Positions 33,481-45,229 of a stretch of DNA of 64,000 nucleotides are shown one piece after another; position 1 is the first letter of the stretch; each line of letters starts with the position of its first letter. The stretch comes from Dillenia suffruticosa (taxonomy: Eukaryota; Streptophyta; Magnoliopsida; Dilleniales; Dilleniaceae): contig JAVTVX010000026.1 in NCBI GenBank assembly GCA_033439265.1, positions 3,597,001-3,661,000 of the forward strand, given 5' to 3'. Made by a program: the position numbers and the translations under genes. The notes under the pieces were generated by a model. The model was not told the origin of the DNA, did not search any database, and saw nothing but the letters and a program-made list of their open reading frames with translations.

Positions 33481-35399
33481 AAATGAACTCTGTTTTTAAG
33501 ACTTTCTAAATTTATTTTAAATAATTTATAAACTTTTAAAATTTATAATACTTTTTTTAAATTTATAACTTTTATATTTTATTTTTTAATTATTAAACTA
33601 TTTAAATAAAATAATATTATATCAAGCAATATGCTGATAATTAAATTATATTTCATCAGTTGAAATTGCTTGATAGGTTGTCATAAGACACAATATTAGG
33701 TGTCACTCATGATTTTTTTAGATCTTCATTGTTTTGGTAATACTTTTCAAGGAACAGTTAAATGAAAGCAATTTGCTGATATTTGTCTCACTATATTTAA
33801 TAGTTAATTTAAAAAGTAATACAAAATAGTGCATAATCTCGAATTCAATTATTAATTGAATTTTATACTATTTTCCTATTAATTCAACATAAAATAATAT
33901 TATATCAACCAAATAATCAACACTGATGTAGTTTTAAAGTAGAAAAGTGATCAAAAATATTTTTATTTTACCTCTAAAATAATTATAATATAATCTATTA
34001 ATCCTATAATTAAATTCAAATTATTTTAACTATAATTAATTTTATTAAATAATTAGGATTATACTTCAAAATAAATAGCATATTATTTACAAAAGTCAAT
34101 AAAAAATTAGTTATTACATTGTCCTTAACATATATATTTTTACATGTTGCACCTTTTTATTACACCCTAATTAATGCCTATTATCACCTCCTTATTTATT
34201 TAATTCCATTGTCTTTCTCCAAAAATGATGATATCCTAAAATGTTCAATTAGGAGGATATATAATACAATTGGCTATATTGCATATGCATTGCTCAACCA
34301 ACACTACAAAATCAATCTATGAAATTTTTTATTCATGAAAAAATCCACTCATAATACATCAAAATACATAACATTAATTTGCAAGTTTATCGACATATAC
34401 TAAAGATTAAGGGTAAATAAATATGTATAAGAGTACTAATTTTTATTTCATAGTACATTTAAAAAAATTACTCTATATGTTATTTTCAATGCTAGTGTTA
34501 TACGCTCAACATGTAAGGTGCGTACATGTATGTGCATTGTAGGCTATGGCACATGAGCGCGACATGGCAGAGGCCAAATATGGGTTGACATTAAGGGGTA
34601 TTAGTTTTTGGATATTTAAGGCTTGACACAAGTATTAAGGAGTTAAGAACATAGATATAGAACTATGTAGTACACACAAAGCAAGCATAGAAAGATTGGG
34701 TGCGCATGGGACAAACATGAGCGTGACGATTACTTAGAGTGGTTACTAGTGGTGTTTATGGTAATGCTTACTGACAATAGTTATAGATGGTGACGATTTT
34801 GGAGGTTAACAAGTGGCAATTACCAATGGTGATTAAATGAGTGGTTACTAATAGTCATTGATAACTGGTACCAAAGGGGTCCTCGATCGTGCATAAAGAT
34901 TGTAATATTGTGTTAAGTTACGAATAAGGATCAATGACCATAGCATAGGGTTTTGCACATGACAGTTGGTGCTCGAGATGGTATTTAGGTGCAGGATGCA
35001 TCATGGCATAAACGTATAAAGGCACACCATGCTGAAGCCTTTAGCGTGTGAATTAGATATGGCACAAAGGTTGAGCAGCTTTGTAGAGATAAAATGGTTT
35101 GAACAAGATAGTTGATTGCACAAATTTGAGAAAGTTTGGCATATGATAATATATGGTGATTTGAAAAACGTTGGCATGTTTAAACGAAGTTTCATAGTGT
35201 GAGGATATAGTTGTGGGTAGTAGTTTCCTTGTTTGACGGATTAGACAATCAGTATTGCTAAAATGATGTAGAAAAGATTCAAAATGTCATGTAAAAGACA
35301 CGTCTGGCAAGTGCAAAAGAGAAGGCATGTGCATGGCACACACTTTGCTGTACGAGGGCATGTGAGTGTGTGCAAGAGGGTGTATGGTGAGAAGGTTTA
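33481..35399. other. Gene-free AT-rich stretch
   Basis: 33481-34480 is strongly AT-rich with nothing recognised. 34480-35399 is less AT-rich, with recurrent GGTTACTA/GTGGTG and GGCACA/CATGxG words that suggest an old transposon interior, but no protein domain or end signature is seen. Confidence 0.4.
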
Positions 35400-36590
35400 T
35401 GTGTAGCCTAACATTTGGGATGTAAATTAAATAAAACTCTTGTCACCTAATAGTTATAGGTGTTAACTGTATAGGTAGGAGTTTACATAAATGCTTGCCT
35501 ATAACCTTTATCTGAAAAGTATAACGAAGATCATAATGATATGAGAGAGATTAATTGGCCATGAGTAAATGTGTATATCAAGGGTTAGTGTAGTCAATAC
35601 ATGAAAGGAGTGAGAGTTAGTTGCGTGTGCACAATCTCCTTTATTGTATCATTATATTTGACAACAAATAAAGGGTTTGAGAATGCCTTTTTCATACAAT
35701 TATGTTTTGTTTATAAGTTCTATTATTAGTTAATTTTACAACAAGTATAATTTATAATTATAATTTATAAATTAAGAAAAATAGAACAATTAATATATAT
35801 TGTATAAAACTATATATATTGTTTTAAAGACAATAATATCTCAGGATGTCAAGACATTATTGGGGTTGGTGCTAATCCATAACCAAGGTACTAGGCATAG
35901 TTAGGATAAAAAAATTACCTTGTGACAAGTCAGTATCAAAGTCGAATAGTTTGAGTCATTCACAAGGAACACAAGCAACTTAAGTATGTGGTTAGCATGC
36001 ATTGAAGATTTATTGAGGGTTATAGACCCTCTCCTTGAAATTGTATTATTCAATAGGGTAAGTAGTATGACTCAAGAGTTGGTGTATGGTCTAATGATTT
36101 GGGATATAAATTGAAAATAACTGTTGTCCCTAAATAGTTATGTGTGTTAACTGTATAGATATGTGTGTATATAATGGCTTGCACTGGGAGATCAGAATGA
36201 TGTGATGCAGATTGATTAACAGCCAATCAAGTGTAGACATCAAGAGTTAGTATAGGTAATACACTAGAGGAGTGAGACTTAGTTGCATAGATGTAACATC
36301 ATTTATCGTATTCTCATATTTAAGAGGCAAATAAAGGGTTTGAGAATCTCATACAATTGTGTGTTGTTTACAAGTTATGTACTTAGTCAACTTCATAGGC
36401 AACTATAAGGAGTGCAAGAGCTAGTAGATGTTGTCCCCAAAGGGACAGTTTTGTGGTCACAATTCCCCTCCCACAACCCTGAGATCCAAGATTCAAATTT
36501 TTATGTAATAAAAAAAAAAGAGCTAGTAGATGCTACTTTGCAATCATAGGGTGTAGTTAAGATAAAAAATTACCCTATGATTGCTAGCCA
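35400..36590. mobile_element. Miniature LTR (TRIM-like) element
   Basis: Direct repeats of about 500 bp at 35400-35929 and 36083-36585 share ordered blocks: TTGGGATRTAAATT, GTTAACTGTATAG, AGTGAGASTTAGTTGC, CAAATAAAGGGTTTGAGAAT and ATACAATT, and near the end AGTTARGATAAAAAAATTACC. Between them is only about 150 bp, starting AGTCAGTATCAAAGTCG, a PBS-like sequence (compare TGGTATCAGAGC). No coding sequence. Ends are approximate, and a simple segmental duplication remains possible. Confidence 0.55.
36416..36532 (+). mobile_element. 87-bp SINE-like retroposon with 15-bp target duplications
   Basis: AAGAGCTAGTAGATG occurs at 36416-36430 and 36518-36532. Between them is an 87-bp insert starting TTGTCCCCAAAGGGACAG, with a box-B-like AGATCCAAGATTCAAAT and ending in an A-run. 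The second repeat copy of the TRIM-like element is interrupted here and the first is not. Features fit a very short tRNA-related SINE or a truncated copy. Confidence 0.72.
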
Positions 36591-36674
36591 CTTGTATTAA
36601 CTTCTCTTGAATTTAGATCTCATCTAATAATCAAAGTAAAGCATCCCCAGTTAACAAGAGATTTGCAAGTTATA

Positions 36675-36709
<35 letters not shown>

Positions 36710-36781
36710 ATAAAATATCTAATTTCATCAATCAAATATGAAATTTTACTTTTGGTAAATGTAACCATCATTTATATATAT

Positions 36782-36825
<44 letters not shown>
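36675..36825. repeat. AC/AT microsatellite cluster
   Basis: An (AC)11 run at 36675-36697 runs into TA repeats; a second, longer TA block fills about 36773-36825. Confidence 0.9.
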
Positions 36826-36827
<2 letters not shown>

Positions 36828-36829
36828 GC

Positions 36830-38867
36830 CATCAATCTGATCATATATATATAAGTCATCTACATTGAATCAAGGGACCTTATATATGCACAAATAATAT
36901 AAAAATTTGTTTATTTGTTTGAATAATTAATTTGAATATCGTCAAAATATATATAAGTTAATACATAATCTTTTAGATATACAATCTAATTAAATTCATA
37001 GAAAGTTAATATTTAATCACAACATAATTTAGTTAATTAGTTGTATATGCATGATTTATTCTATAAATGATAGTTTTTGTCATTCATTATTATAAGCACA
37101 AAACTTATAATTATTTGGTGATTGCATATTCCATGCTAAGTCTCGTTGGATTATATCATAAGATAAATGCTCGATACTAAATTAGGTGGTTTGTGTCCTC
37201 CTCTACATTTGAGACATATAAGATATATATAGTGGTTGTATCATAAATCGATATATAAATTATATTAAAATTATGCTTTGATACATTTGATAATTAAATT
37301 TTGTGATGAATGTGATATTATTAATCTCTTCCCCATATTTATATTAGTAGATTTACTTTCATATTCTTAGTTCATCTATAATTTATACGCCTTTATCTCT
37401 TATATATTTATAATTTTTTTAATCGAAATTAAATAAGTGAAACCTTATAACTAAAGATAATGAAATAGTTTCCATGGATACGATACCCGAATATTCACTC
37501 GTTTACAATTAATCTCATAGATTCAAGAGTATAGGGTTACATTTTAGAATTATTAGTCCGTCAGTTGGATTCACTTGGGCAAAATCCATAATTTGTCTTA
37601 TTTATTCCTTGTGTGTTGATTGCGTATTATATAATGGGTTCTTTTATGTGCTCTATTTTCCTACGAGAAAAAGGATGAACAATGTGCATGGGTTACGTTG
37701 ACTACCATGTAATTAATTTTCTATAGTTATCATATAATATTATTTTATATAATGTTTTTTACAGTATTAAGGTAGGATATTTTTTTGTATAATCTTGCAT
37801 AACTCGTGATTTCGTGTTTCAATCAACTTGCATCTGTATGTGTCTAGTAGAGAGCTCTCTCATTGAGTTTTTAAAGAATTTTAATAGTTGTATTCTCTTT
37901 CTATATTTGTAATGTTGAGTCCATTGCGTACCATGCAATTGTACATTATTTTTGGTATCCTAGTGTTAGGACAAATTCGTGGCCGCATGGTTTTTATAGA
38001 TTTGTTATAATATGCACACTGCTTTTGTTTAATGCATGTATGATTATGTAACTGTGGTTTTAAATATAGTATGTTAATCTATTTTATATTATATCATATT
38101 TATCTTTTATTTAATTTTCATGAGTTAATTCATTTATTTTATTATTCCAAATCCAATAAGGTGTGAAAGGAAGAAATTGATGGGTAATACTTACAATCCC
38201 AAGGACCAATTATGAACCTTTTCGTTGGTTGATTTTAGCTTTTTTTTTTATTTGATTTGTTTTATAAATCACGAGTTTGTAATTTCATGTTATGAGATAC
38301 TTTGAAACCTTACATGTTGTCATCTTGTGTTTTTGCTCTTAGCATTACATCATGTCCTAACCTATTTTTGTTGTTATATTACTGATCAAATTCTACAATC
38401 ATTTCAATTAGGCAAAGAAAATTTTTTGTGCTTTCTTAGTAGATGTTTTTTTTCACCTCAGCGCCAATTTATTTTTACCAAAATTTTTAATTATAACAAT
38501 AATTCTTGATATTGCATTTTTTCAATACTCTTTATCTCTATTTATTTATTCTTGAATATTCTTATTAATTATTTTATCTTTCAACAATCTCAATTTTAAA
38601 TCAATCCATAATCTCAACTTGTTTTAATAATATGGTTGTGGCTTGTTTCATGTTTTTAAGATTTTGACTAAACTTTTACCCTTTATAGTACATTCTTTCA
38701 CTATTTCACTAACATTAGAACTAAATTTAAACAATTTAACAAAATACTCTACCTAAGTCTCCAAAATTGATCATGTATAGTACAAAAATGCCTTGATGGA
38801 AAATTTATATCAATAACACATTTAGTCAAATTTGATTCCATTGATTTGGATTGTAGGTGTTTTTAGG
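36830..38867. other. Gene-free AT-rich stretch
   Basis: No protein domain, RNA gene or transposon ends recognised on either strand. Confidence 0.5.
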
Positions 38868-39213
38868 AGTATAATCATTTAACTCATTTTGCAAGTAATA
38901 TGCATAATGGATGTCGTTGGAAACAATTATTTTAGAAAGTGTATAATATCGGAAAGGGATTTTATAAGAAAATATTTAGAAACTAGTAAAAAAACATTAT
39001 ATTAAAAATAGTAGTTTTCTTGTTTAAGTTAATAGTTATCTTTTTTAAAAATAGTAATTATCTTAACTTTACAATTCTTCATACTATGAATAATTTTAGG
39101 AATTTATTTTATTAAAAAATCTATTATATTGTAAATCATAATTTCTCATATTTAAAGAGAGTATGATCATTCAAGAAATTAATCTAATTTTCATTTAAAA
39201 AAGTATGATAGGA

Positions 39214-39233
39214 AACTTGTTACGTAACAAGTT
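39214..39233. repeat. 20-bp perfect palindrome in the first repeat
   Basis: AACTTGTTAC followed by its exact reverse complement. The matching place in the second repeat is diverged and not palindromic. Confidence 0.7.
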
Positions 39234-39924
39234 CTCAACTGTCAAATTTAAGTCCAACAAGCGAAATGAGAAACCCCTAGAGAGTATCCATTAACTAGAT
39301 CTTGTACTAGGGTCCATAACAATTTGGTAGAGTCGATGTCAAGAAAAACTCTGTAAAATGGTTTAGTCGGATGGAAAGATTCACGAGAGAATTCAAACAG
39401 CAAATGGAGCAGTGAATGGAGTAGCAAATAAAGTAGTCATTAGCTAAGGTAAAGAACTCTAGCAGTGCAATAAGAAATTGTAACAACAACAGTAGATAAC
39501 ACTAATCTCATAGATGGAAGGGCTTCTAAAAGAGCTATAGGGGTGCAACAAGGTCCAAGACGTGAGGAGCAACAACTATACCCTTGCAGACCAAGGAGAG
39601 GAAAGGAGTGGTCTGCTAGAAGTAAGGATTGCCATCCCATAAAGTACCTTGACTTCTGGGGGCACAAAAAAGCAACTCAATAGGCATAAGTAGTGTATCA
39701 ACATCATCTCCTTCCTTTGCTATTGGTACTCTTGGGTTGTTATACCCTTGTTGGTTAAGATTACTATTGGAGATGGAAACCATGATAATGCATCAACCTT
39801 GATCTCTGGCAAGTTAAGTGTTCCATGGAGCACCTTACGGAAGTGGTCAAATCAATGCCACAAAAGACATTAAGTGCTCCGTCGGTGACATAGGAACAGT
39901 TGTCAATATGATTGACAAGGTCAC

Positions 39925-40175
39925 AAGAATGATGGATTGCAAAAAGGCTCTATTAGAGTCTGGAGGAGACTTTGTTAAATCTTAGGAATTCTTATGAAAG
40001 AAAGGCCTAGCAAGTACAGAAAAGAGAACCGGGCAAGGCTATTGCTGAAGGAAGAATTGGTTTGTATATTATTCATGACGACAGAATTTGTGCCTCAATA
40101 GAAGTGAACTGTGAGATTGATTTTGTCTCTCATAGAGATATCTTCACGGAACTGGTTGCCTATCTACAAATATAG
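39925..40175 (+). pseudogene. Plastid-type elongation factor Ts fragment (pseudogene)
   Basis: Reads RMMDCKKALLESGGDFVKS, stop, EFL, stop, KKGLAS, then after a frameshift [38 protein letters not shown]. These are the ordered signature blocks of EF-Ts (MMDCKKAL..., EFLRKKGLA, ATAEGRIG, IHD.RIGVLIEVNCETDFVSR, FKELV). The MMDCKKAL form and flanking blocks are typical of plant plastid EF-Ts (PETs) domains. EF-Ts recharges EF-Tu with GTP in organellar translation. Only about 85 residues of one domain remain, with two stops and one frameshift and no introns, so it is non-functional. Confidence 0.82.
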
Positions 40176-40698
40176 TATATTGTTACAAAATTATGTGATG
40201 ATGATTGTAAATCTATAGGAAAAGGAAATTTTGGGAAGTCCAAAAAAGAAGATAAAGGAGTAGGCATTCTTGAAAACTTTTTGAGTTCAAGTACAAACTC
40301 TTTGTCTAGAAAGGGAGTAATCATTTATATAATGCATATGATTGAAAAGAATCATTTTCAAAAATACATATCATTAATAATAGATCTTTAATTATGATAT
40401 GCAGAATCTAGCAAAAAGAAAATATTTAAGAAAAAAATATAGTTTCCTTATTTTAATTGATAACTATCTTTTAAAAATAGTAGTTATCTTAATTTTGAAA
40501 ATTTTAATATTATGAATGATTTTATGAATTTGTTTATAGTAGAAAATCTATTATATTATAAACTCTACTTTTCCATATTTAAAGAAAGCATCATTAATAA
40601 AAAAAAGTCTAATTCTCATAAAAGAAATATAGTAAAAACTTACCGGTGAACAACTACATAGCTATCAAACCTAGGGTTTAGGAAAGGAAAAACTCTAG

Positions 40699-42440
40699 TG
40701 TAATGACTAATAAACTAAATTTGAATGTAACAATTAATTGAGAATTAGTTAATTTAGTTAGTTAGTGCGGTGAGTAGTTAAAAATAATTAACTGAAAGTA
40801 GTTAGATTAGTTGAAGGATTGAGAAGCAATAATGTATAAATTGGTGTAACGAAGAAAAAAAAAAGGTATGGAATTGGATAGTTGATTCATTCTCCTTCTC
40901 TCCATTTTTTGCTTCTCTTTTTCCTACTCCCTCTCTTTCCTTGCTCCATCTTTCTCCCTTTTTCTCTACCTTTGTTTTTATTTTTCATCTTTTTCTTCCT
41001 CTTTCTATCTCTTTATTGCTCTTCTATCAAATCCCCTTCATCTATCTCTCTAATTACAGAGACCTTCGCTTACTCTGTTTGTTATATCCCCTATTTTTCT
41101 TATGCTCTATTTTTCTAAAAATTAAGCCGAGTTGTTACAAGCTAGTATCAGAACTCATGATTCTTAACAAAACGATGAGAAAATGGTTGAAAAAACCTAG
41201 TATTAAGCTATCGAGGAACAAGCCAAGAAGAAAAAAAGTTAAAATGCAAGAAATGGGCAAAGAAATCAAAGAAAATCGTCTCTTGTTGGAACGAAGTTGT
41301 TCAAGAATTGACTCTCTCTTGAAGATGATAAATAAAGATAAGTATGAAGAACAAGGAATTGAAAGACTTTCAAAGTCTCCTATTCTACCTACTCCTAGTA
41401 AAGTACGGTTGAGGGTCGAATAATGGTATCAGATATCCAAGAAAGAACCTGTTAACTTTGATTTTTTACCAAATCTTTCAAAGATTGAACTTCTAGTGTT
41501 CATTAAAAAAAAAAAAACCTTTGCTAAAAAAATTCAAGAAAGTCTCTCTCAAGCTCTCTTGCCTCCTCTTTTCTTTCACTGCTCTCATTGCAACTCAAGC
41601 GAGATCCGTGTTCATCTCCATCACCATATTTCTTAACACAAATCAAACTCTTGATTTAAGATTAAATCTATCAAAGAATCCTGAAATCCCCCCTGATTTC
41701 CTTTCTTCAAGAATAATATCATCACAAGGAATTGAAAGATGTTTTCCAACACATCTTCTCTTTAATTAGATGTGTTGACACTGATGTTCAAGAATAGCCC
41801 AAATTGATACATTTTGTTTTGGACTCTATTCTTCTGAAACTGCCTCAATTCAGCAAGTTTTATTGTCAGTGTTCACTAAATTGCACCAAAGAATGGATTA
41901 ATCTTATTCCAAAAGAGTCGACATTGGAAAATCTAGATTTTATCAAACCACAATTTCAAGTATTTCATCCTTGAAAGAAATTTTCAAGGAGAAAAATATT
42001 GTAACAGCTAATAAACTAAATTTAAATGTAATGGTTAGTTGTGAAGTAATTAGTTTCGTTTAGTCAGTATAGTTAGTAATTGAATTTCATTAACCGAATG
42101 TAGTTAGATTGGTTAAAGGATTAAGAAACAACAATGTATAAATTATTATAAGGAAAAAGGCATGGAATTGGATAGTTGATTCATTCTCCCTCACTTTATT
42201 TTTCTACTTCTCTTCTTCCCCCCTCTCTTACCCAGGTTTAGCTCTCTACTTTTCTCTCTTCCTTTCTCTTTATTCTTCCTCTCTATTCTTCCTCTCTCTA
42301 TTTCTCTATTGCTCTTCTATAAATCCTCTTCATTCCCTTCATTTATCTCTCTAAATATGGAGACCTTCACTTACTCAGTTTCTCATATCCCCTGTTTTTC
42401 CCGTGCTCCATTTTTCTGAAAACTAAGATGAGTTGTTACA
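40699..42440 (+). mobile_element. Small LTR retrotransposon with 441-bp LTRs
   Basis: LTRs at 40699-41139 and 42000-42440, both 441 bp, start TGTAA and end GTTGTTACA (inverted TGTAAYR/TGTTACA ends). PBS-like CTAGTATCAGAAC follows the first LTR, and purine-rich AAGGAGAAAAATAT precedes the second. Flanks TCTAG (40694-40698) and TGTAG (42441-42445) are a near-perfect 5-bp duplication. The interior is only 860 bp, so the element is non-autonomous. It split the right repeat of the EF-Ts-carrying element. Confidence 0.85.
41157..41520 (+). pseudogene. gag-like N-terminal remnant inside the small LTR element
   Basis: A lysine/glutamate-rich, coiled-coil-like stretch (MQEMGKEIKENRLLLERS) is followed by PILPTPSKVRLRVE, a stop, and EPVNFDFLPNLSKIELL. 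This arrangement resembles the start of plant LTR-element gag proteins before the retrotransposon gag domain, which is missing. Assignment is by resemblance only. Confidence 0.4.
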
Positions 42441-42596
42441 TGTAGAACGGGAGGATAGGAATTTTTTTATAAAATATCCATTAATTAGATCCTATATTAT
42501 AGCTTATATATGCAAGTTTGTCTTCTTGAGAATCAATATGAAACTTTATATTAACTTCTTCCTTTTGTGTTTCATTGTCATCTAATTCATGATCAA

Positions 42597-42797
42597 CTAC
42601 ATTATTAACTTGTTCATTGAAACAACACTACTCAATATTTTATAATGATTTTTTTTATTATTTGTTAAAAATTTATCAAGAGTTCCTTTTTGAGATTCTA
42701 TTAAACGTTCAATTTTTTTTTTTTGCTTTTGAAAATTTGAACAACCAATTTCATATTTTCTAGTTGATATATCTAAATTCTTATGAATTCCAAACAA
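42597..42797 (-). pseudogene. hAT transposase N-terminal fragment (TTF/DUF4371 type)
   Basis: The minus-strand frame ends in IERLIESQKGTLDKFLTNNK, the basic N-terminal signature of TTF-type (DUF4371) hAT transposases, which plant annotations often call zinc finger MYM-type protein 1-like. The rest of the transposase is not seen nearby. Confidence 0.5.
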
Positions 42798-42799
42798 TG

Positions 42800-43879
42800 A
42801 AATGATACCTACAAGTAATATAAATTTAACTAGTAAATATAAAGTAAAAAATAATTAAATATTAGAAAAATGTAGATTGATTACGAAAGTTGATTGTAAA
42901 ATAGATCACTTTTTGAAAATGCTTCAAAATTGAAATGATATTAATGCTCAATCAAAAAAATGAAATAATGTTTTTGCTTTGTGACTTGAAGAAATAAGGC
43001 TGCTAAATGCAATAATGTTGAGCTTGAGACTTGGAGTTAGAAACTTTGTGTGATTCAATATGAAAGTAGAGTGGAAGCAAATAAAAAATAAAAAAGGAGT
43101 ATGATCAAATTAAACTAGAACAGTTGAATCTTGAGTTTATAATGCAAAAAATATTAACATTAAAAGTGAACATTGTAATAAGTTGGTCACGGGGAAATGA
43201 ATAAATAAATTTAAAATTAACTTAGTTAAGTGGGAATATGGATGTGGAAATATAATTTAAGAAAATAAAGTTGTAAAAAAATAGAGATTTTAAAAAGGTT
43301 ATAATTAGATAAATGGTAAAAAATAGGAACTTTTTTGAAAATTTTTCTCTAATTATTTCATTTATAATTATATTATAATTAAATATTATGAGTTCTAAAA
43401 TTTTGGTGGGACTAAAGTAAATACTATTTCTCATCCTTCCCCTAACTCATTATGATTTTGTTTACCAATAGCATTACACCTTCTATTACCACTTGCCTTG
43501 ATGCCAATCCTTTCATCATTCTCATTTTGTGTATCTCCTCTTAGTTTTATCGTCCCTTCACACCTTCTTCTTACACTAACCCTTTTATCGACACCTTTAA
43601 TTCTTTCTATTATTACTAGTATTTTAAATACAATTAGGCCCTATGTTATTTTGATCTTATATTTTTATTTTTATTTTAATTGTTTAAAAAATTCAAAAAG
43701 CCAAGGTCATGAAGTGATAACATCCAAACATAGTTTTTAAAATAAAATTGAGGATATTGATGTCTAATAAGGGGTTTTAAAAATTTTGTCACAAAAATAT
43801 ATTCCAATTCTAAAATTTTTTGAAAATCTAGAAATATCCTTAAATTTTTTGAAATTTCTGTCAAAAAGAGTCAAAAGTT
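42800..43879. other. Gene-free AT-rich stretch
   Basis: Nothing recognised. Confidence 0.45.
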
Positions 43880-45220
43880 TAGCTTCCTAGCGAAATCATC
43901 TAATGATTTTAGACAGATCCGTTTGGAGGTCCATGTGCTCAAGTTACGTTCAAACTTTAACAAAAGTGATTTTCAAAGTGGCAATCATTCAACCTTCAAA
44001 ACAAAACTATCATGCGAATTCAAACAATAAATCAAAAAGTCAACAACAATATGATAGTATGATTGAAAAACACACTCAAAAAGCAGATTCCTCTGATGAC
44101 CAGCACTCAAGAGTCAGATAGCACCAACAATTCAAGGACAGTGTCATAATACTCAAAAGTTTTTTCAAAATAATTCAAGTTAGTGGACAACAGGTTCAAA
44201 AGTTTAAATAACAGAAGTAAGATTCTTCACAATCAAAAGAAAACAATTCAAAAAGAACGGAAAAAACAAAATTTGATAGGCACTCTAAAGCTTTTCAAAA
44301 TAGATCGAGATTCTTTTCAAAATTCAAGATTATATTCTAGAATGTGGCAAAAGAAGACAAGACATTCTCAATCATGTATCAAGATTCAAATGAAACTCAA
44401 ATGCATTCAAAATTCTATCAAATGTAAATTTGGATGTATTTTTATTCGATTATAAAATAGATTCTCATGTAAAAGAAGAGGTAATGTTTTCTGAACGAGA
44501 AAAAGTCTCATTTTCAAGAAGTTTTGATTATGAGTCTCATATAAAAATTAATTTTAAAACTCCAGTACCAAAAGTAGTCTCAAACGTTTCAAATATTTAT
44601 TCTCCTCCATAGTCCCTACTCATTCTCAGATTCATAGTTTTATAAATATTTTAACTATGACAAATTTTAAACCTAATTATGAATATTTACAAGAATGTTA
44701 TGATAATCCAAAAAATGATTCAAAATATTATGATTCTCTAAATTAGATTCAAAAATTGAAGAAAAAATAAAGAAATAATGGGAATAAGAGATGTATAGAC
44801 TATCAACTTATTTTCCTTTCTTTAATTGGATCCAAGTTTTCTTTATGAAAAATAATTTTAAAAATATGTATGGAACAAAAACAGTAAAAATAGACACTAC
44901 TTTATTCAAAAAATGATGATGATCTGAAAATAATCAAATAATTATGTCTATTCATCCTCCATTACAAAACATAAAAATAACAATAGTAAAAGGTACTGAG
45001 ATGTTAGCCTCTCCATTTAAAAAAGTGAGAAAAGGATTGGATGCAGTTAATATATACGTGAAAAATGTATAAACAAAATTGTTAATAAAATGAGTTTTGA
45101 TGATGAACTCATGATGAGCAAAAAGAAAGTACGTGATGAGCATAAAAGGATAGACTAATGAAAAATTAGTTTGGAAGACATTAAAATGAGTTAGGAACAA
45201 TCAATGACACATATATAAAA
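43880..45220 (+). pseudogene. Endogenous pararetrovirus fragment A (Caulimoviridae-like, capsid-side region)
   Basis: A plus-strand relic of an endogenous plant pararetrovirus polyprotein upstream of the polymerase. The best-kept part is 44470-45060, where conserved short blocks (YYDSLN, IKITIVKGTEMLASPF) are readable in shifting frames with stops. The assignment rests on resemblance to caulimovirid polyproteins and on a second, opposite-strand copy of the same segment at 63381-64000 and 53251-53385, which is next in order to a clear caulimovirid RT. Non-functional. Confidence 0.6.
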
Positions 45221-45229
45221 CTCAGATCT

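Larger units (their letters stand above)
38868..42510 (+). mobile_element. Short LTR-bounded element carrying an EF-Ts gene piece
   Basis: Direct repeats at about 38868-39321 and about 40317-42510; the latter is interrupted by another LTR element at 40699-42440. They share many ordered blocks (AAGAAAATATTTA, AGTAGTTATCTTAA, AAAATCTATTATATT, CATATTTAAAGA, TATCCATTAAYTAGATC). The first ends ATAACA, three bases before TGGTAGAGTCGATG, which reads like a tRNA-Met PBS (TGGTATCAGAG) that has lost three bases. A purine run AGAAAGGGAG (near 40307) precedes the second. The interior (about 1 kb) has no recognisable pol but does hold part of a host EF-Ts gene. Outer ends approximate. Confidence 0.6.

Noticed and set aside
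33116-33482. Leu/Ser-rich and Glu-rich frames near 33.2 kb
   Set aside because: Translation of the GAA/TTC microsatellite in the TAF15 5' UTR.
40882-41118. Hydrophobic frame resembling a membrane peptide
   Set aside because: It lies in the pyrimidine-rich part of a 441-bp LTR and recurs in the other LTR.
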